Positions 36,461-49,720 are shown, counted from the stretch's first letter. The stretch: DNA of 64,000 nt from Neckera pumila (GCA_963969595.1 OZ018413.1:7810211-7874210); one strand, 5' to 3'. Notes: generated by a model from the letters alone, not told the origin. Numbers and translations are program-made.

Positions 36461-36776
36461 CATTAGAAAAAAAAAAATCCCTTTGGAGATCTCAAAATGG
36501 CTGTTGGTGAGCAGTCAGCTTGGCTGACTGCTCACCGAAACGGTCAACTTTCATCTTCTTTTATTTTTTAAATTTTTTTAAATTTTTTTTAAGATTAAAA
36601 AAAAAAAAATTACTAATTTTTTACTCATAAATTTGGGTTCCTATGCCACTGTCACAGCAGAAACTGTTGCACGGAAATAGGGATAATAAACATTTTTTTT
36701 GCCCCATAAAACTAAATTTTAGGGTCTTCCAGAAGGTTGCGGAGTAGTCCTCTACAGGGCTCATTTTTCTCTAATG
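36461..36776. mobile_element. CATTA-type MITE with a perfect internal hairpin
   Basis: The ends are CATTAGAAAAAAAAAAATCCC and GGGCTCATTTTTCTCTAATG, about 316 bp. It contains the hairpin at 36,506-36,536 and the TTGGGTTCCTATGCC block shared with related copies. Confidence 0.7.
36506..36536. repeat. Perfect 14-bp stem, 3-base loop hairpin
   Basis: GGTGAGCAGTCAGC is followed by TTG and then its exact complement GCTGACTGCTCACC. A related hairpin (GAGCAGTCAA-TTTAG-TTGACTGCTC) occurs at 51,006-51,030 in another element of the family; a broken version lies at ~37,750. Confidence 0.85.
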
Positions 36777-36791
36777 ATAATTATAGACTTC

Positions 36792-37197
36792 ATCATTACA
36801 AAAAAAATGAACCCTGCCGAAGGTTGCGAGTTTGTGGAGTACCCAAATTGACCTCACCAAATGAGCGCCTGCCAAGAACGTATTGCTGACGTGGTCGAAA
36901 TGAGTACACCTAGATTTGTGAGACCACGCGCACACTTGTGGGTGGTTGAAGGCTCGTAGCCCACACGTAGCACAAATTCCAACCAGATTTTGATTATGGT
37001 GCGAGGCCTAACGCAATGATTCATCATAGCAATTTCCTACCAGATCAATCTCCAACCGTTGATTGCCTTCACCTTTGCATGCACAGTGGGAGGAGTTATG
37101 GGAAAAATTGTACCCTTGCAATTCATTTATTTTTTGTCTCGCCTCAATTGTTACAGCTTTAACGGCCTTATTTGGGGCTCATTTTTTTTGTAATGAT
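36792..37197. mobile_element. CATTA-type MITE, 406 bp, with a 19-bp inverted repeat
   Basis: The left end ATCATTACAAAAAAAATGA is matched exactly by the inverse TCATTTTTTTTGTAATGAT on the right, and the inner ACCC/GGGC nearly continues it. It lies 15 bp from the preceding MITE. No ORF is present. Confidence 0.75.
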
Positions 37198-38213
37198 TAA
37201 AAGAATCATATACTCTTCTATTGCTAGTAAGACCCAACAAAATGATCATATTCTTAATTGGACAAGTTGAGGTTTGGGAACCTAAAGACATATTTTCATT
37301 GGGTTTTATGTAGCGAGAATAACAAAAATGGACTTAAGTGTACCTTTAGACTAGTAGATTCACTTTCCTAATATCATTGGGCCCAAATGCAAGTATTAAC
37401 ATGTATCTTACTTTACATTTCAATTAAACTATCCCTTCCTTTCCTTCTCTACTTTAATACGGTCACAATTTTTGTGCCTACAACAAAAAAAATTCACAAG
37501 GCATGTTTTCCCAAAAGTTGTATATCATCCGTTACAACCAAAACAACCAACTCTAGTTACATTCATCAAGAGTCTAAAAAATTATTTTTTCCTCAATTTC
37601 AGCGCAGTTGAATCTATTGTGACAATGACGCAGGAACCCAGATTTACAAATAAAAATTTATTTATTTATTATTATTATTAATATTCTTTAAAAAAATATT
37701 TAAAAAATAAATAAAATAAAATAAAATTGCAAAATCTGACTCTTCGACGAGCAGTCATACAATCTGACTACTCACTGGGGGTACTTTCCCGGGTTGATAG
37801 GCCAAACTTGAAATAGCTTGGCATGTCAACTTGGAGCGGCACTCTAGAGGGTTGATTTTTGCTCTAATGCTTTATAGTAGCGTTGGCTTGCTTTTCAAGT
37901 AAGGTAGCTAGTCAGACTTTCCTCACGATAGCTTCTGTCAATATAAAGTATCCTCTCCTTTAGTCCAGAGCCAACAAATATAACACAATGTTCTTACATT
38001 GGAGTATTAAGATTTAGGAGAGATATTAGAGAAGGAAAGCCAATTCCGTTCAATTATTAGCATTGTTTCATGCGCCATTTTAACATTAACAAGCAGCTTC
38101 AGTATAATTGGCTCCGTCCCTAGAGCTAATGTTGGCACTCTGCTGGAGTAAGGTACCTAGCTAGGACTCAATATTCCTTACATGTAGCTTCAATCTGTCG
38201 ATGCAAAGCGCCT
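37198..38213. other. Right end of unit 1 and the duplication junction
   Basis: 37,200-37,560 matches 63,370-63,690 of unit 2. The remainder has a degenerate hairpin-family repeat (37,740-37,870, with AAATAGCTTGGCATGTCAA). It also supplies all DNA upstream of the second kinase, which therefore lacks the upstream region of the first. Confidence 0.5.
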
Positions 38214-38253
38214 TTTGTTCAGTTACGTTGAGATTTCTAGGTTCTCTGTCACG

Positions 38254-41200
38254 ATGTGGACACGCGCAGCCGCGACGGTGATGCTCTTCACGTTGCTGAT
38301 ATCTGAAGTCGCAGGCCAAAATACCAGCTTCGTCTTCAACTCCACCACAGGGATCGCCAACTCTCAAGGAGCGCCCATGTTCCTTGCATCCGGAGACGCC
38401 ATGATGGATGCGCAAGGGAAGTTTTTAGCCCTCAACACCGACATTGCGCACCAAGCGAGCAGCCCCGCCGCCGGGAATTGCGGCCGCGTTGTATACAAAG
38501 ACAAGGTGAGACTTTTGAACAAAACCAACGGCGGTGTCGCTTCGTTCCACACTTCCTTCACGTTTTCCTTCGCTTCCTTCGACAACAACTCAAACCGGTG
38601 CGAGAGCGGGATGCTGTTCATGTTCTCCCCAAACTCGACTGTCAGCGACGTAGAGACCAAGCTTGCTGGCGGCTCCTTGTGCGAATTGAAGTGGAAAAAG
38701 GCCGATCTTCGCTTATTCGCAATTGAAATCGATTCGCACAACGACCCTCTCATGTCGGACGTGAGTGACAGTCACATTAGCTTAGACGTGGACACCAAAA
38801 CGCTGAGTACTCATGACCTTTGCCTCCCCGCAAATACCAATCAGACGTGCGCGTTTTTTTGTAAGGATCCCAATGCGATGTACACAATTTGGATTGATTA
38901 TGACAGTGGGAATCAGACGCTGCAAGTCTGGTTTCGCAATGGCTCTGGTGTAGCGAAGCCTAGTGTTCCAGTCATAAGTCACCCCAACTTGCGTCTGGAC
39001 ACCAGGTTGGACGAGGAGATGTACGTGGGTTTCATAGGCAGCACAGGCGGCGGAAGAGAAGTTCACACGATCTGGGCTTGGGAATTTGCAACCACTGGAA
39101 TCTCCTCTGTAACAACAACGTCGAAACCTGGTTCCAAAGTTTCACAGAAATTGATTGGCGGAATTTCGGCAGGGGCACTAGCAGGACTTCTAGTTGCAGG
39201 AATCATTGTGTACTTTGGTTGGATCCACGGTCGCAGGATGGGAAAAGCACAGGCTTTCTCCACGTTGCAGTTGTATTCCTTTCCCGATGACTCGCGGTCG
39301 TACACTTTCAAGGAGATTAGTGAGATGACGAACGGTTTTAGTGCAAGTGAGAGGCTTTCCAGTGGGGTTTTGGGGGTTCTGTACAAAGGGACGTTGCCGT
39401 CGGGGGGGTTGGTGGCAGTGAAGCGTATTAAGGATGATGAAGAACAAACGGGCGAAGCCAGTTTTCTTGCGGAAGTGAGCAGCTTGCGGCAGACGAGGCA
39501 CCGGAATTTGTTGCAGTTGCGGGGTTGGAGCTATAGCGCGGATGGGATGTTTCTGGTGTATGAGTTTATGTGCAATGGGAGTCTTGATAAGTGGTTGCAT
39601 CCAAATGGAGAGCTCAACTGGGATATGAGACGAGCCATTCTCGCAGGTATAGTTCTAGACACTGCCCCTAGTTTCTCTTTGTCGTGAGATCTCAAAACAC
39701 TTAGCTTGAATCACCTTCTTCCCTTCTACTCCTTTCAATCTTTAATCTAAACGAGTACGTCTCATCTGATTAATTAAACGTCAATTTCATTAAAGTGGCT
39801 CACAATGCGCGCATCCTTGAAGCCAACCAAGAATACACCCGCAGCTAGCGTAACGTGACTGCTACTATCGTGACCAACCCAGACTCCAAAAAAACTTCAC
39901 CTGTCGGTGGTAGCAAATGCGTCTTGATTTCATGTATTCCCATGTTTTTCTCATATAGCTTATTTTTGCAGCACCAGGACGGAAGGCTGAGTTAATTTTT
40001 TGAAACGGTGGTGCCATGATCGTCAAAAGTCTATTAATAGTTTTGCAATGGTTTCGGACAAAATGGTGTAACTTGTTCGCAACTATTTGAGATTGCAATA
40101 TTAATTTCTTACAACAGTTTAGGCAATGATATGCATTATTGAATCGGACTCAGAATCTACTCTGGTGAGTGGCCATGCAGCTGCTTTCAACGAGTGGCAT
40201 GCTGAGAGTGATAAAACCCCATGAATGTCACCCATGCCATTGTCATCCTCGAAATTGTCTCTTTGTTATTGGAGAGTGAGAAGTAAAATTACTTGACTAA
40301 ATACCCAATTTTTTCATATATTCAGATTTAGGATAACCTCTTGAAGCTTTTTGGATTGTTGATTATATTTTTCCGTGAGGTTATCTTTCCTAAGCGAGTT
40401 CTTTCTGTGTTGAGTTTTTCTAAGTGGCTGTCCAATAGAAGCACAAATGGTTGCACAACTCAAGATAAGGGGCAAATTTACGTGAGATGGCTGTAATAAA
40501 TCTTTAGGTAAAACATGGACTGATTTGCAAAATGGAAGTCCTCGTTTAAGTCGTAAATCTGGTCTAGGCCATGATCCAAATTTACTTAGATTTCCTTACA
40601 AGAATGAAGAACCTGAAGGCGACAGAAAAGTATTCGAGCATTCCAAGTCCTTTCTGGCATGTTCAACCATGATGTGCAAGACTTGGATTCACGAGTCTTA
40701 GTGTGTTCAACCACAGGGAAAAAATACCGCCAATTTACTAACTCACAGCAGGTTGTAACCCACCGTGAATACACTTATCAGTGCACTCTATGCAGGCACC
40801 GGATGCTACTAAAAATCTAAAATCACAGCTTCCTTTGCGTAGTCCTCGTGCCCAAGACTTCTGCATCGAGTTTGCAGCACTTTTGCAAATTAATGGGCTG
40901 GTTTGCAGTAGACCATAAGTTCGATTAACTTGGCAAATTAAGGAACCACTACAAAACAATTGATGATGTGTTGCAACCGTTACTTCCTGTTGTAGTGTAT
41001 TGTCTATCATGCCTCAAGTTACAGGGGTTCGTAAGTTTCACACCACTATAATTTGAAGAATTTTGCAAAGCTTTTCAGTAATGTTTTTAGCTACATGCTT
41101 GAGCGATTTGAGCGATGTCTTTCAGTAAATATGCAGATTTTTCAGCAAACATGCTCCAAAATGTCGAAATCCATGTTTAGTAGAAACGTTGAATGCCTGT

Positions 41201-42217
41201 CAACGTTGTAATCAAATCTGAGTGTTATCGCCTACTAAACGGTGCTAAAGGGCTTGAATTCTAGCAACGCCATTCTCTTAAAACTTGCGTTTCACATAAC
41301 CGTGGTTTGTATAACGGATATTTCGTTAAAAAATAGCGGTATTCCACAAACTTGTGAACTTGTTTGTGAACTTTTACGTTTAGACACTGCGGTCTGAAAT
41401 CTATACCTGTCCTAGAAAATGAATGGAACATGACGAATGGAAAATGGCATACGGAATACGCCATTTTAACGAAATATCTGTTGTATGCATCCACGCAGGC
41501 GTTGCATCTGGACTGGAGTACTTGCACGAAGACGGCATGAAATGTGTTCTCCACCGCGACATCAAATCCAGCAACGTCCTTCTCGACGCCGACTTCAACT
41601 CTTACCTCGGCGACTTCGGCCTGGCTCGAATAGTCGACCACCGCCGCACGGAGAAGTCGACCAAGGTGGCCGGCACCTTGGCTCCAGAGATGCTGCACAC
41701 GGGCAAAGCCACGAAAGAAACCGACGTGTACGCGTTCGGCGTGTTAGCCTTGGAAGTCGTCACAGGCAGAAAACCCATGTTGATGCAGAACGGAGAGATG
41801 TTGGTGGACAGCGTGTGGCGAGCGCGTGAAACTGGAAGCCTAGAATCCATGGTGGATCCACGACTAGGGGATCCACGTAACAACCAGGAGGGCAACCAGA
41901 CGGGGAACCAAGCTGGGAACTAGAGGATCCATGATGAGGTAGAGCTTGAGCTTGAGGATCGTGGGATGTTGCCCGAATACGTGTTGAAAGTGGGATTGTT
42001 GTGTTGTTTGCCGGATTCCAGCCATCGCCCGACGATGCGTTTGGTGAATCAGTGGTTTCAGTCTGCCTCCAAGAGAATGGATCCGGCGTTGCCACAGTTG
42101 CCCGAAGTTCAGCCGCCGTATGCAAGGTCGTCTATGCCTCAGTATCTGGGGAATTCGGAGCCGTTGTCGACGTCTTCCAGTGCTGTCTCGTCGTCTCTCT
42201 CGTCAAACCTTCCGTGA
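38254..42217 (+). pseudogene. Second L-type lectin receptor-like kinase, decayed
   Basis: Exon 1 is 38,254-39,646 and exon 2 starts at 41,499 with the same phase-1 intron position as the first copy. The ATG used upstream in copy 1 is AGG here, so the first usable start is the ATG at 38,254, which still gives a signal peptide. Lectin domain (LFAIEIDSHN, SDSHISLDV, WIDYDSGN) and transmembrane helix are kept. The glycine loop has decayed to SSGVLGVLYKG. HRDIKSSN and DFGLAR are present, but a 9-bp loss removes GYM before APE in the activation segment. A CAG-to-TAG change at 41,921-41,923 ends the protein at 605 aa. The frame then stays open to 42,217 (98 more codons with the conserved HRP near the end of the kinase). 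The lectin part might still be made; kinase activity is unlikely. Confidence 0.85.
39647..41498 (+). other. Intron of the decayed lectin receptor kinase
   Basis: GT..AG intron of 1,852 bp, homologous at both ends to the copy-1 intron but ~530 bp longer. It holds the shared motif CTATACCTGTCCTAGA near 41,400 and the TTGATGATGTGTTGCAACC repeat near 40,960. No ORF inside is credible. Confidence 0.75.
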
Positions 42218-44207
42218 AGTGCCAAGGTTGGGAGCAGGCGCTAGCACTTTGGCAACAGGAAGTTGCCAACCCATTGTCAATGATTTTGAATGGCAATGGT
42301 TTTTGTGCGAGTTCTATGCACGGCCTTCAACTCTTTGGACTATAGTAACCATTGGAAAAGTGCTCTAAATTTTGTGCAAGCCTTTCGTGAAATGCCAAGG
42401 GTGGGAGTAGGCGCTAGTAGTACAGTCGGGTACAACAATCTTACTATTTTTTCAAGTCAGTTTTCACTATAAAGTTCATCAACTTCAAGAAGCTCTAGCA
42501 TGCTCTAAAATGATCGGATTTTGAAACCGCAAATTGCGTTGGAACCGCAATGACGAGCACTTCAATTTCATAACAAACAAAAAATGAAAAATTGAAAACC
42601 ATACAACAATTTGGATTCCTTTTATACACTATCTATCATTTCATAGAGATTCTTTGGAAGATAGTCACAGTTTTTTGCATTTAGGTGAAGAAGAAGAAGA
42701 AAGAAATCATACAAGCAAGTCAAGTGGTATGAGATCAAGTATCTCTAAAGCAATTGTGAAGGCTCATTTCAAATATGGTCCATTAAATACTAGTTGTAAC
42801 TTTCACAAATGGTGGCAACACTAGATGGTAGATAGTGTATAGAAAGCATCAAACTTTTTGTATGATATTCAATTGCATATGTGTATTTGCAATGATGATA
42901 AAGTAGACTTGAGTGTGATTCCAATGCAATTTACGATTCAAAATTTTGTTCATTTTTGAGCATACACCGACCTCTCAAAGTTCACCAAATCTGAGCAGGC
43001 TGCAAAAATCATAAGATTGCTGTACCCAACTATACAATAGGTCTACAGGACTGAATTACTCATGAATTAAAGTAGTGATTGAATATGTCATCAACTATTT
43101 TGGAATGGTTTTGTGTGGATTTGTACACTACTTTAAATTCATGGTCTTTTGGGAGCCATTTCAAAAGAGTTTGCAAACTTGTTACAAAATTCTTAAACTT
43201 CAATTTCCTGATAATAGAATAGGATACACATTTTAGGATTCACAAGAAATGGAATTTTTGGACACAATTTGCATGAGGATGGGGATCTAAGTGAGGAATC
43301 CAAAATGCCCATCTATAGAATCCTTGAAAAATGATGTTCTAGTCCATGTCAAGTGATGGTAGAATAGGATACACCAGGACACATGAAAAATGAAAATTGG
43401 ACCCAAAAGGATGGACATTCATCCTATTTTCATATTGGATTTTTCTTGTGCCTCAAGCTAGTAGTTAGAAGTTGTGAATGAGGAGCCCAAGTATGCAACT
43501 CCCATATTATATGACCTTGATTATAATCACTTATAATGCATTTTCGTCTAATCTCAGAGGACATAATTTGTTTTAATGTAGAAAATTCTTGTAGCCCTTT
43601 TAACAAAGAATCCAAAAATATAATTATATAAATGAGATGAATATTTTTGAGGACAATAATAGCATTAAAAATCTAATTATATGACGTTTTTTAATACATG
43701 TATCATAGGACAAGCTACCCAACTTTTGGGACTTTTTAATAAAATTTTAATTTCAATTGGAGGGAACTTTTTGTAAAGTTTTTTAAAAACTATGCATAGG
43801 AGTTCCAATTCTTTATATATATTGTGAGTTTTTTTTCTAATATGTATAGAACCCAACATTTTCTACATTTGTTTTTTTTTAATTTGGTCTTCATCCAACT
43901 TTTTGGTCTTTTTAATTTGACATAATTTTTACACAATCCATCCTCTAAGCCTTTTTAATACCAATGACCCCCGCATATAATATAAGAGTTGCGTACCCAG
44001 GGTGTAGAGCTATTTGAAGAACATAGTAATCTCAATGGAGTAAAGGTGGGAAACTAGTGGAAGCATGGTTTATATAAATCTTGGAAATGTGTGAAGCTTG
44101 AGATGGGTTTCCAAATCACTTCATTTCAGCACTTGCGGGGAAATTTTTCCAAAAATGATAAGTTGATACTGATAAGGAAGAGTCACAATGCTAAAGACTC
44201 ATGATGT
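42218..44207. other. Non-coding part of unit 2, homologous to 25.2 and 28.7-29.5 kb
   Basis: The kinase 3'-flank repeat appears twice (42,210-42,380 and from ~42,385). 43,080-43,440 matches 28,690-29,060 (TGATAATAGAATAGGATACA). I see no gene. Confidence 0.55.
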
Positions 44208-44822
44208 GTGATTGCATGAAAGACCAGTATTAAAACATTGTCACAAACGCAGTGTCGAAGCTTCATTTTGCAATAACTTTTGAAGCATGACTTGCATGAA
44301 CTTGAAATTTTTATTAGAGAATCTTCTTATGAGTTTAATTAGATCTCATGTTTTTCAGAAATTTTCAAAAATCATTTTATATTTAAAAATCATTTAAACT
44401 AATATGTCATATTTTGAGTTTTAGGGGGTTTTACTACGTAAGGAGTCTCCAAATTTAATGATTTGGAGCTGAAATTTCTATGGTCTATTCCCATAGTAGG
44501 AAATCATATTTCTACCAAGGGGCATTAAAAAGTATTTTATTTTATATCCTCTACATCCATGCAAAGAGGGCTCCCTTGCGCACGCAATTCTGAACATTGA
44601 AGATGGTTCTAGAATCATTTTTTTGGTGAAATCTCTTCACCATGAAGTCTTCTCAAATGGTATTTTTCAGTTTTTAAAAAAATTACTTTTCCTATTTTTC
44701 ACAAATTAAAATGTCAAAGTATGTATTTTCTTGCGATTCTGCACTTTTCTAGTTCTCCTATTTAGAAAACTTGTTTTTGCTTTTCCTTCATAGGGTACTT
44801 TCTTCTTATAGGTGTATACATT

Positions 44823-44887
<65 letters not shown>

Positions 44888-44975
44888 AATGTTTTTCTAT
44901 TTTTATAGTACTCCCCCCAAAATGGCTGAAAACGGCCAAAGTGGAACAAAAATGGAAGGTCATTCATGCAATCAC
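44208..44975. mobile_element. GTGATTGCAAG-family element, 768 bp
   Basis: The ends are GTGATTGCATGAAAGAC and GGTCATTCATGCAATCAC. The interior is an inverse match to the element at 55,998-56,745 (for example AGAGGGCTCCCTTGCGCACG near 44,566 against its complement near 56,355). It includes an (AT)n microsatellite at 44,827-44,884. Confidence 0.65.
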
Positions 44976-45601
44976 CTTGATGCTAGGATTCAAACAATGG
45001 AACTTCTAAGTGAGTATGCAATTACAGTAGTAAAATATGTATATAGAATTTGGAGGGTTTGTAACCAAGATTGAACGATCATGCATTCATGCTTGAATCC
45101 AAATCAAACATTACAAAAAATTTGAACCCTACAAAAGGTTGTTTGATTTTCATTTTTGGCGCGGCCGCGGTGCAAATATAGGAAAAATAAAAAATAAAAA
45201 ATTTGTTTTTGAGAAAAAAATAAAAAATCATTTTTATTTTTGAAATTGCCAACCTGACACCCATCAGATTCCTAATAAAAAAAAGATTTTCTTTTTTTCT
45301 TTTTTTCTTTTTTTCCAAATCTCTGGGCCTAGTGTCAAATTCTTGACTAGGATTTAAACACTTTTTAAGCATACATTTATATTTTCAGATGTTGAATTCC
45401 TTTGATTAAAATGGGATGTAACTTACTAGTATAATTCTATTAAAGCAATGTAATCTCTGATTATTTTTGGTCTTATAACACCAAGGTTGGAAGGACGTCC
45501 AAACATCCAGCATCTAGCGTCCGGGGGTAGCAGACATCCCGTGACATTTAGATATTGGAATTTTTTCCGTTTTTTTTAAAAGTACTTGTCAATCTACCGC
45601 G
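44976..45601. other. AT-rich spacer
   Basis: No gene is seen. A single CATTA-family end (CATTACAAAAAATTTGAACCC) lies at 45,109 and a T-rich CTTTTTTTC run at 45,290-45,316. Confidence 0.4.
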
Positions 45602-45815
45602 GTCCGTCCGCCAAATCTGATGGACGGACCATGGTCGCACTCACTCTCCGCCAGTCCATCCACCAAATCTGATGGACGGATTGCAGTTGCACTCACCATC
45701 AGCCTGTCCATTCACGAAATCCGACGAATGAATGGCGGACGCATTCACCGTCTGCCAGCCCATTTGCCAAATCCATCAATTTAATTGCGGTTGGACTCAA
45801 CGTCTGCCGCATTCC
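45602..45815 (+). repeat. 52-bp tandem repeat, four units
   Basis: The motif CCAAATCTGATGGACGGA and variants recur at 45,611, 45,663, 45,715 and 45,767, exactly 52 bp apart. Each unit ends in CACTCACnnTCnGCC. It is G+C-richer than its flanks. Later units have decayed. Confidence 0.8.
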
Positions 45816-46043
45816 ACCATTGACTGTCTTGACCGCAACGTTTCGCTCCGTCCGCTTTGCCGTCTTCTTCTTGCCCCCCTGTAAAATTAATTCCAGCACA
45901 CTATCAATAGTCCATGGTTCATGCACAAGTAGTTCTTCTCAATCATTCATGCAATTAATCTCCCATACTATGGATGGCCAAACCACCACAATGGATGAAT
46001 TTGGGCTCTAAAAAGGAATTCCAGCATATTATCCATCTAGCAA

Positions 46044-46781
46044 GGATGATTGCAAGAAACACTTTACGTTTTTGGCTCAAAGGGCAGATTTTTGCCATAG
46101 GACTGGCAGTACTATGTTTTTGCAGTGCCCCTACAGATCTCAACCGTTGATCCAAGGCGTCTGTAGATCTCAACCGTCAATTTAGTACTATATAATACAT
46201 ATATTACTATAGACTGCTACGAAGTACTACAGAAGCCATTGAGAGCAGAAAATAGCAGAAAAAGGGTCTGTGCACCTTTTTATTTTTAATAATTCAAAAG
46301 AAATTCAAAAAATAAAAACAAAAAAACCCATTTTGCTAGAGAAGACTTTGCTCACATTGCACCAAAAAATCAGTGTAGGAAATTTTTTTCCTCTTCGTAA
46401 CCTTCACGCAAAGGAAGGTCACTTTGACCCCATGTGGACAACTGACATGTTGCTATTTTCATAAAACTTCATTGTCAATCCTTGTAATGATAGTAGACCT
46501 CCAATATGTCCAATTTGTAGCTTCAAATTGCATTTTTGGGTCAAAAATAGGACTAAACCCCCCCAAAATGGCCAAAGTAGACACCCAATCGGGGACAATT
46601 TAAAAATAGTAAATTAATTTTTTTTTAAATTTAAAAATTACTCAATGTCTGCAACCACCATATGTACCTTCATTCCAAATTTCAAGCCAAATAGACAAAT
46701 GATGCAAAAGTTATGAGCAAAAAACCACCAGTCCAAGGGCAAGGGGACAAAAAATAGGACAATTGTTTCTTGCAATCACCC
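46044..46781. mobile_element. GTGATTGCAAG-family element, 738 bp
   Basis: The ends are GGATGATTGCAAGAAACA and TTGTTTCTTGCAATCACCC. The right ~270 bp match 29,776-30,031 inversely (GTCCTATTTTTTGTCCC). It is non-coding. Confidence 0.65.
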
Positions 46782-48798
46782 GCAAACACACAAATTCAAC
46801 ATGCTCTTGATCCAAATGAGATTGCAATTCCATCTAATTTTATGAATTCATCTACCAAGTTCTTTTGTCATGCTAATTATACCCTTGAGTGGTTAGGTCA
46901 CATCCTATAACCCAAATCTCATCAAATTCTCAATTAAGTAATCCAAAAATGGGCTAATCTGAACCTCAAAGAGAATTCCAGCACATCTTCAATAGACCAA
47001 CACTCCAATTGTCGTACAAAATGTGCTTTTCATGTTCAACAATTGATCCTTGAAACCCTAATCTTGATTCAATTAGGGCAGGTCTTCTACATGTGCCACA
47101 AACCCTAAAACTCAACTTCCATGCATTTTTCAAACATCCAATTTTGCAACACATGCATTCACAATTCTTCCCATGATTTTATGCAATGAAATTTTCTAGC
47201 ATTCAATAATAATTGGACAAAGTTCCATCAAAAAACCTTAAATTGGGCTTCCTCCTAGGGCAGCAGATCTCCTATTGGAAAAATGGCCGCCACGGATTCA
47301 TTTGAGCTTCAAATGGTGCAAAATGGTCCATTTGGAAAGCTAATCTCCTTGTCTCTTTCTCCTCCAAAATTCAGCTCATTGCACTTCACCAATTTGCCGT
47401 AGTTGTTGTCCAAAGTTCCAGCTCCAAAATCCTGCAACAGCAGACTCTCCAGTATAAAATCCACCACCACCACCATGTCAGAGCTCTAAATTGAGCGAGA
47501 TTGGTCTTGATTGAAAGCTGACTTGAAGACGCAGCTTCTCTCTAAAAATCAGCTCCATCCAAATTTCTGTTCTCCCGATATGACTTGCCAAAGTTGGTGG
47601 TTCCCTTCCATTTTCAGAAAACCCTAATTCACTTTCATTTTCCATTCATGTTGGCCACCAAGAGTAAAATCTACTCAACAAATTGTTCTAACATTAGTCT
47701 TAAGTCATTTCTCTAATCTCTTAACATTTTTTATCACAATTTTTTACCAAGCTCTCAAAACACACATACACACAAGAAATTTAGAGAGAGAAGAGAGCCA
47801 AACCCTAATTTTGTCTATATTCCAACTCTTAATGGATTTCTTTCACTAATTACGTTCATCCAACTCTAATTTACTGAAAAATTGCTAAAATAGTGTAAAA
47901 CAATGCGCTAATTTGGAGTAAACTACGCAAATTTAGTGAAAAACCTCCTAAATTACTGTTTTTTTTTCAATTTTACTATATTTATCCTATTTTAGTGTTC
48001 CTATCACTACTCTTGTGTTCTAGTAGTAGTTTAAAGTTGACTAACTTCTTTTGTGTTTTTCGTATTTATTATTTTTAGTAGTTTTAAATCCCTATTTTTT
48101 CCCTACATTTTTCCAATTGATTTTCCATAATTGCATTTTGAGATTTTCACCCTAAATTCCTAAAGTTCCTATCCCTATATCATGGAAAACTCCCTAATTC
48201 CCAATCATGGCTTATTCCGGAGTACATTTGCAATTGGTGGGGCTATTCACTCTAAAATTATGGGACAATGTACTTGAATAAGTTAACCAAAGGATCCTAT
48301 AGTTGGGTTTGTTAAAAAATAAATATTGATGACGATTTTAGCCTTGCGTTGGAGACAAGTATTTTGATCCAGTTTTGGGCCTCTAAATATGAAAGAATTT
48401 TAGGATTAACAATGTTATCAGGACAAAGAAATGTAGAATAAGCCAATGATGTTCAAAATTTCAAGGATCATATCAACATTAGTGGGGTCCCCTTGCTTAC
48501 TATTGCACTACTTTCTAGGCAATAATTTGGAAAATGTTTGCTTGCAATTCTTCATTTGAAGGAAATTCCTTACTTTCTTTTTCCCACTCTGCCAATTCTT
48601 TTTCTAGAAATTTCTTCTCCACCTCTGCGACAATTTTGACAAACATACAAAGAAGAAAACCTCAATATGCGGACCAATTGCATACACATAGGACAATTAT
48701 TCAAATAGAAATTGTAACATTCCCTCTAGATTATCTCTTGTTAAGATCTCTATAGATCTAAGCAAGCAATAATTGACTAAAATCTAGCCATTACAAAA
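46782..48798. other. Unannotated AT-rich DNA
   Basis: I find no convincing gene or repeat boundary. A purine/pyrimidine-rich stretch at 47,330-47,600 contains fragments such as CCACCACCACCACC (47,460) but no ORF of note. Confidence 0.4.
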
Positions 48799-49720
48799 TT
48801 AAACCCTTAAGTTTCATGACTATGTAATCACCAAAAACGCTCCAAAACTGCCATTTCTAATACAACTACCAAATTTTTGGAAAAAATGCAATTCTTGACA
48901 CATGTAACCGTAGGATCTTGTAGTATGATATTTTGAAAACATGTGGTAAAAATTTCAGAAAATTCCACCATGTGGATCATAAGATATAAGCATTCAAAGA
49001 CTTGAAAACCATTTTTTCAATCTTGCGAAAAACCGGGCAGCTGCACTTTGCAAGCTCACTTTTCAATGAAAAAATGCCGATAAAGGTGGTGCTTCTTTGA
49101 ATTCAGTTTCCTAAACAAGTTGTCTATATTCTTCAAAATTTTCACATCATTTGGAATTGTACAACATATAGGAAAAAAATAGTAAGTAGAAAGAAGTAGA
49201 AAATGATTCAAAATACTAAATTGTTAAAAACTTAATTATGGAATTTAAAAATGCCAATTCCAACGGTTGTAATGTTGTAATAATCAATCTACATCCTAGG
49301 ATTTCTTTTTTTTCCAAAAATATTGAAAATTGAGTTAAATAAACAACTTTAAAGTTTTTTTTAGAATAGACAATCCATAACTGCCTGCAAACCAAAAACC
49401 CTCATAACTTTTGATTGAAATGGAATGACTCAAAGCTTTTCAAGTATATATAAATATAGAGAACCAATTTCAAAAAAAATTCCGGAAAAATTGATTTTTT
49501 TTTATCTGCCCAAACTGCCCAGTTACGAAAAAAAGTAACATATTAGATCACAACTTTTGACTCATATTTCAAAATGTCATGAAACTTGGTACACATGAAG
49601 ATATTCCTCGTCTCCACCTTTATTAAAATTTCAGCCTCAAATATGGATATCTCTAGTCACATGTACCTGCCCAAAATTTCTATACAGCCAAAAAATGCAC
49701 GTTGGTCTTTTAGGGGTTAA
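48799..49720 (+). mobile_element. TTAA/CCCCTAAAG element, copy E (922 bp)
   Basis: The left end is slightly decayed (TTAAACCCTTAAG) and the right is intact (CTTTTAGGGGTTAA). The interior is nearly collinear with copy B, including CCGTAGGATCTTGTAGTATG and CATTTGGAATTGTACAACAT. Confidence 0.87.

Larger units (their letters stand above)
21724..38213 (+). repeat. Unit 1 of a large tandem segmental duplication
   Basis: This unit starts inside the kinase 5' leader at TTTGTTCAGTTACG and ends where the second kinase copy begins. It is collinear with unit 2 over kinase, 3' flank and many non-coding blocks: 28,690-29,000 with 43,080-43,390; 29,409 with 44,028; 31,060 with 50,608; 32,640 with 52,900; 33,900 with 53,865; 34,250 with 56,830; 34,740 with 57,065; 35,500 with 62,315; 37,250 with 63,380. 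Confidence 0.7.

Noticed and set aside
36506..36536. Hairpin as a rho-independent terminator or Helitron 3' end
   Set aside because: This is eukaryotic DNA, no CTRR end follows, and the hairpin lies inside an inverted-repeat MITE.
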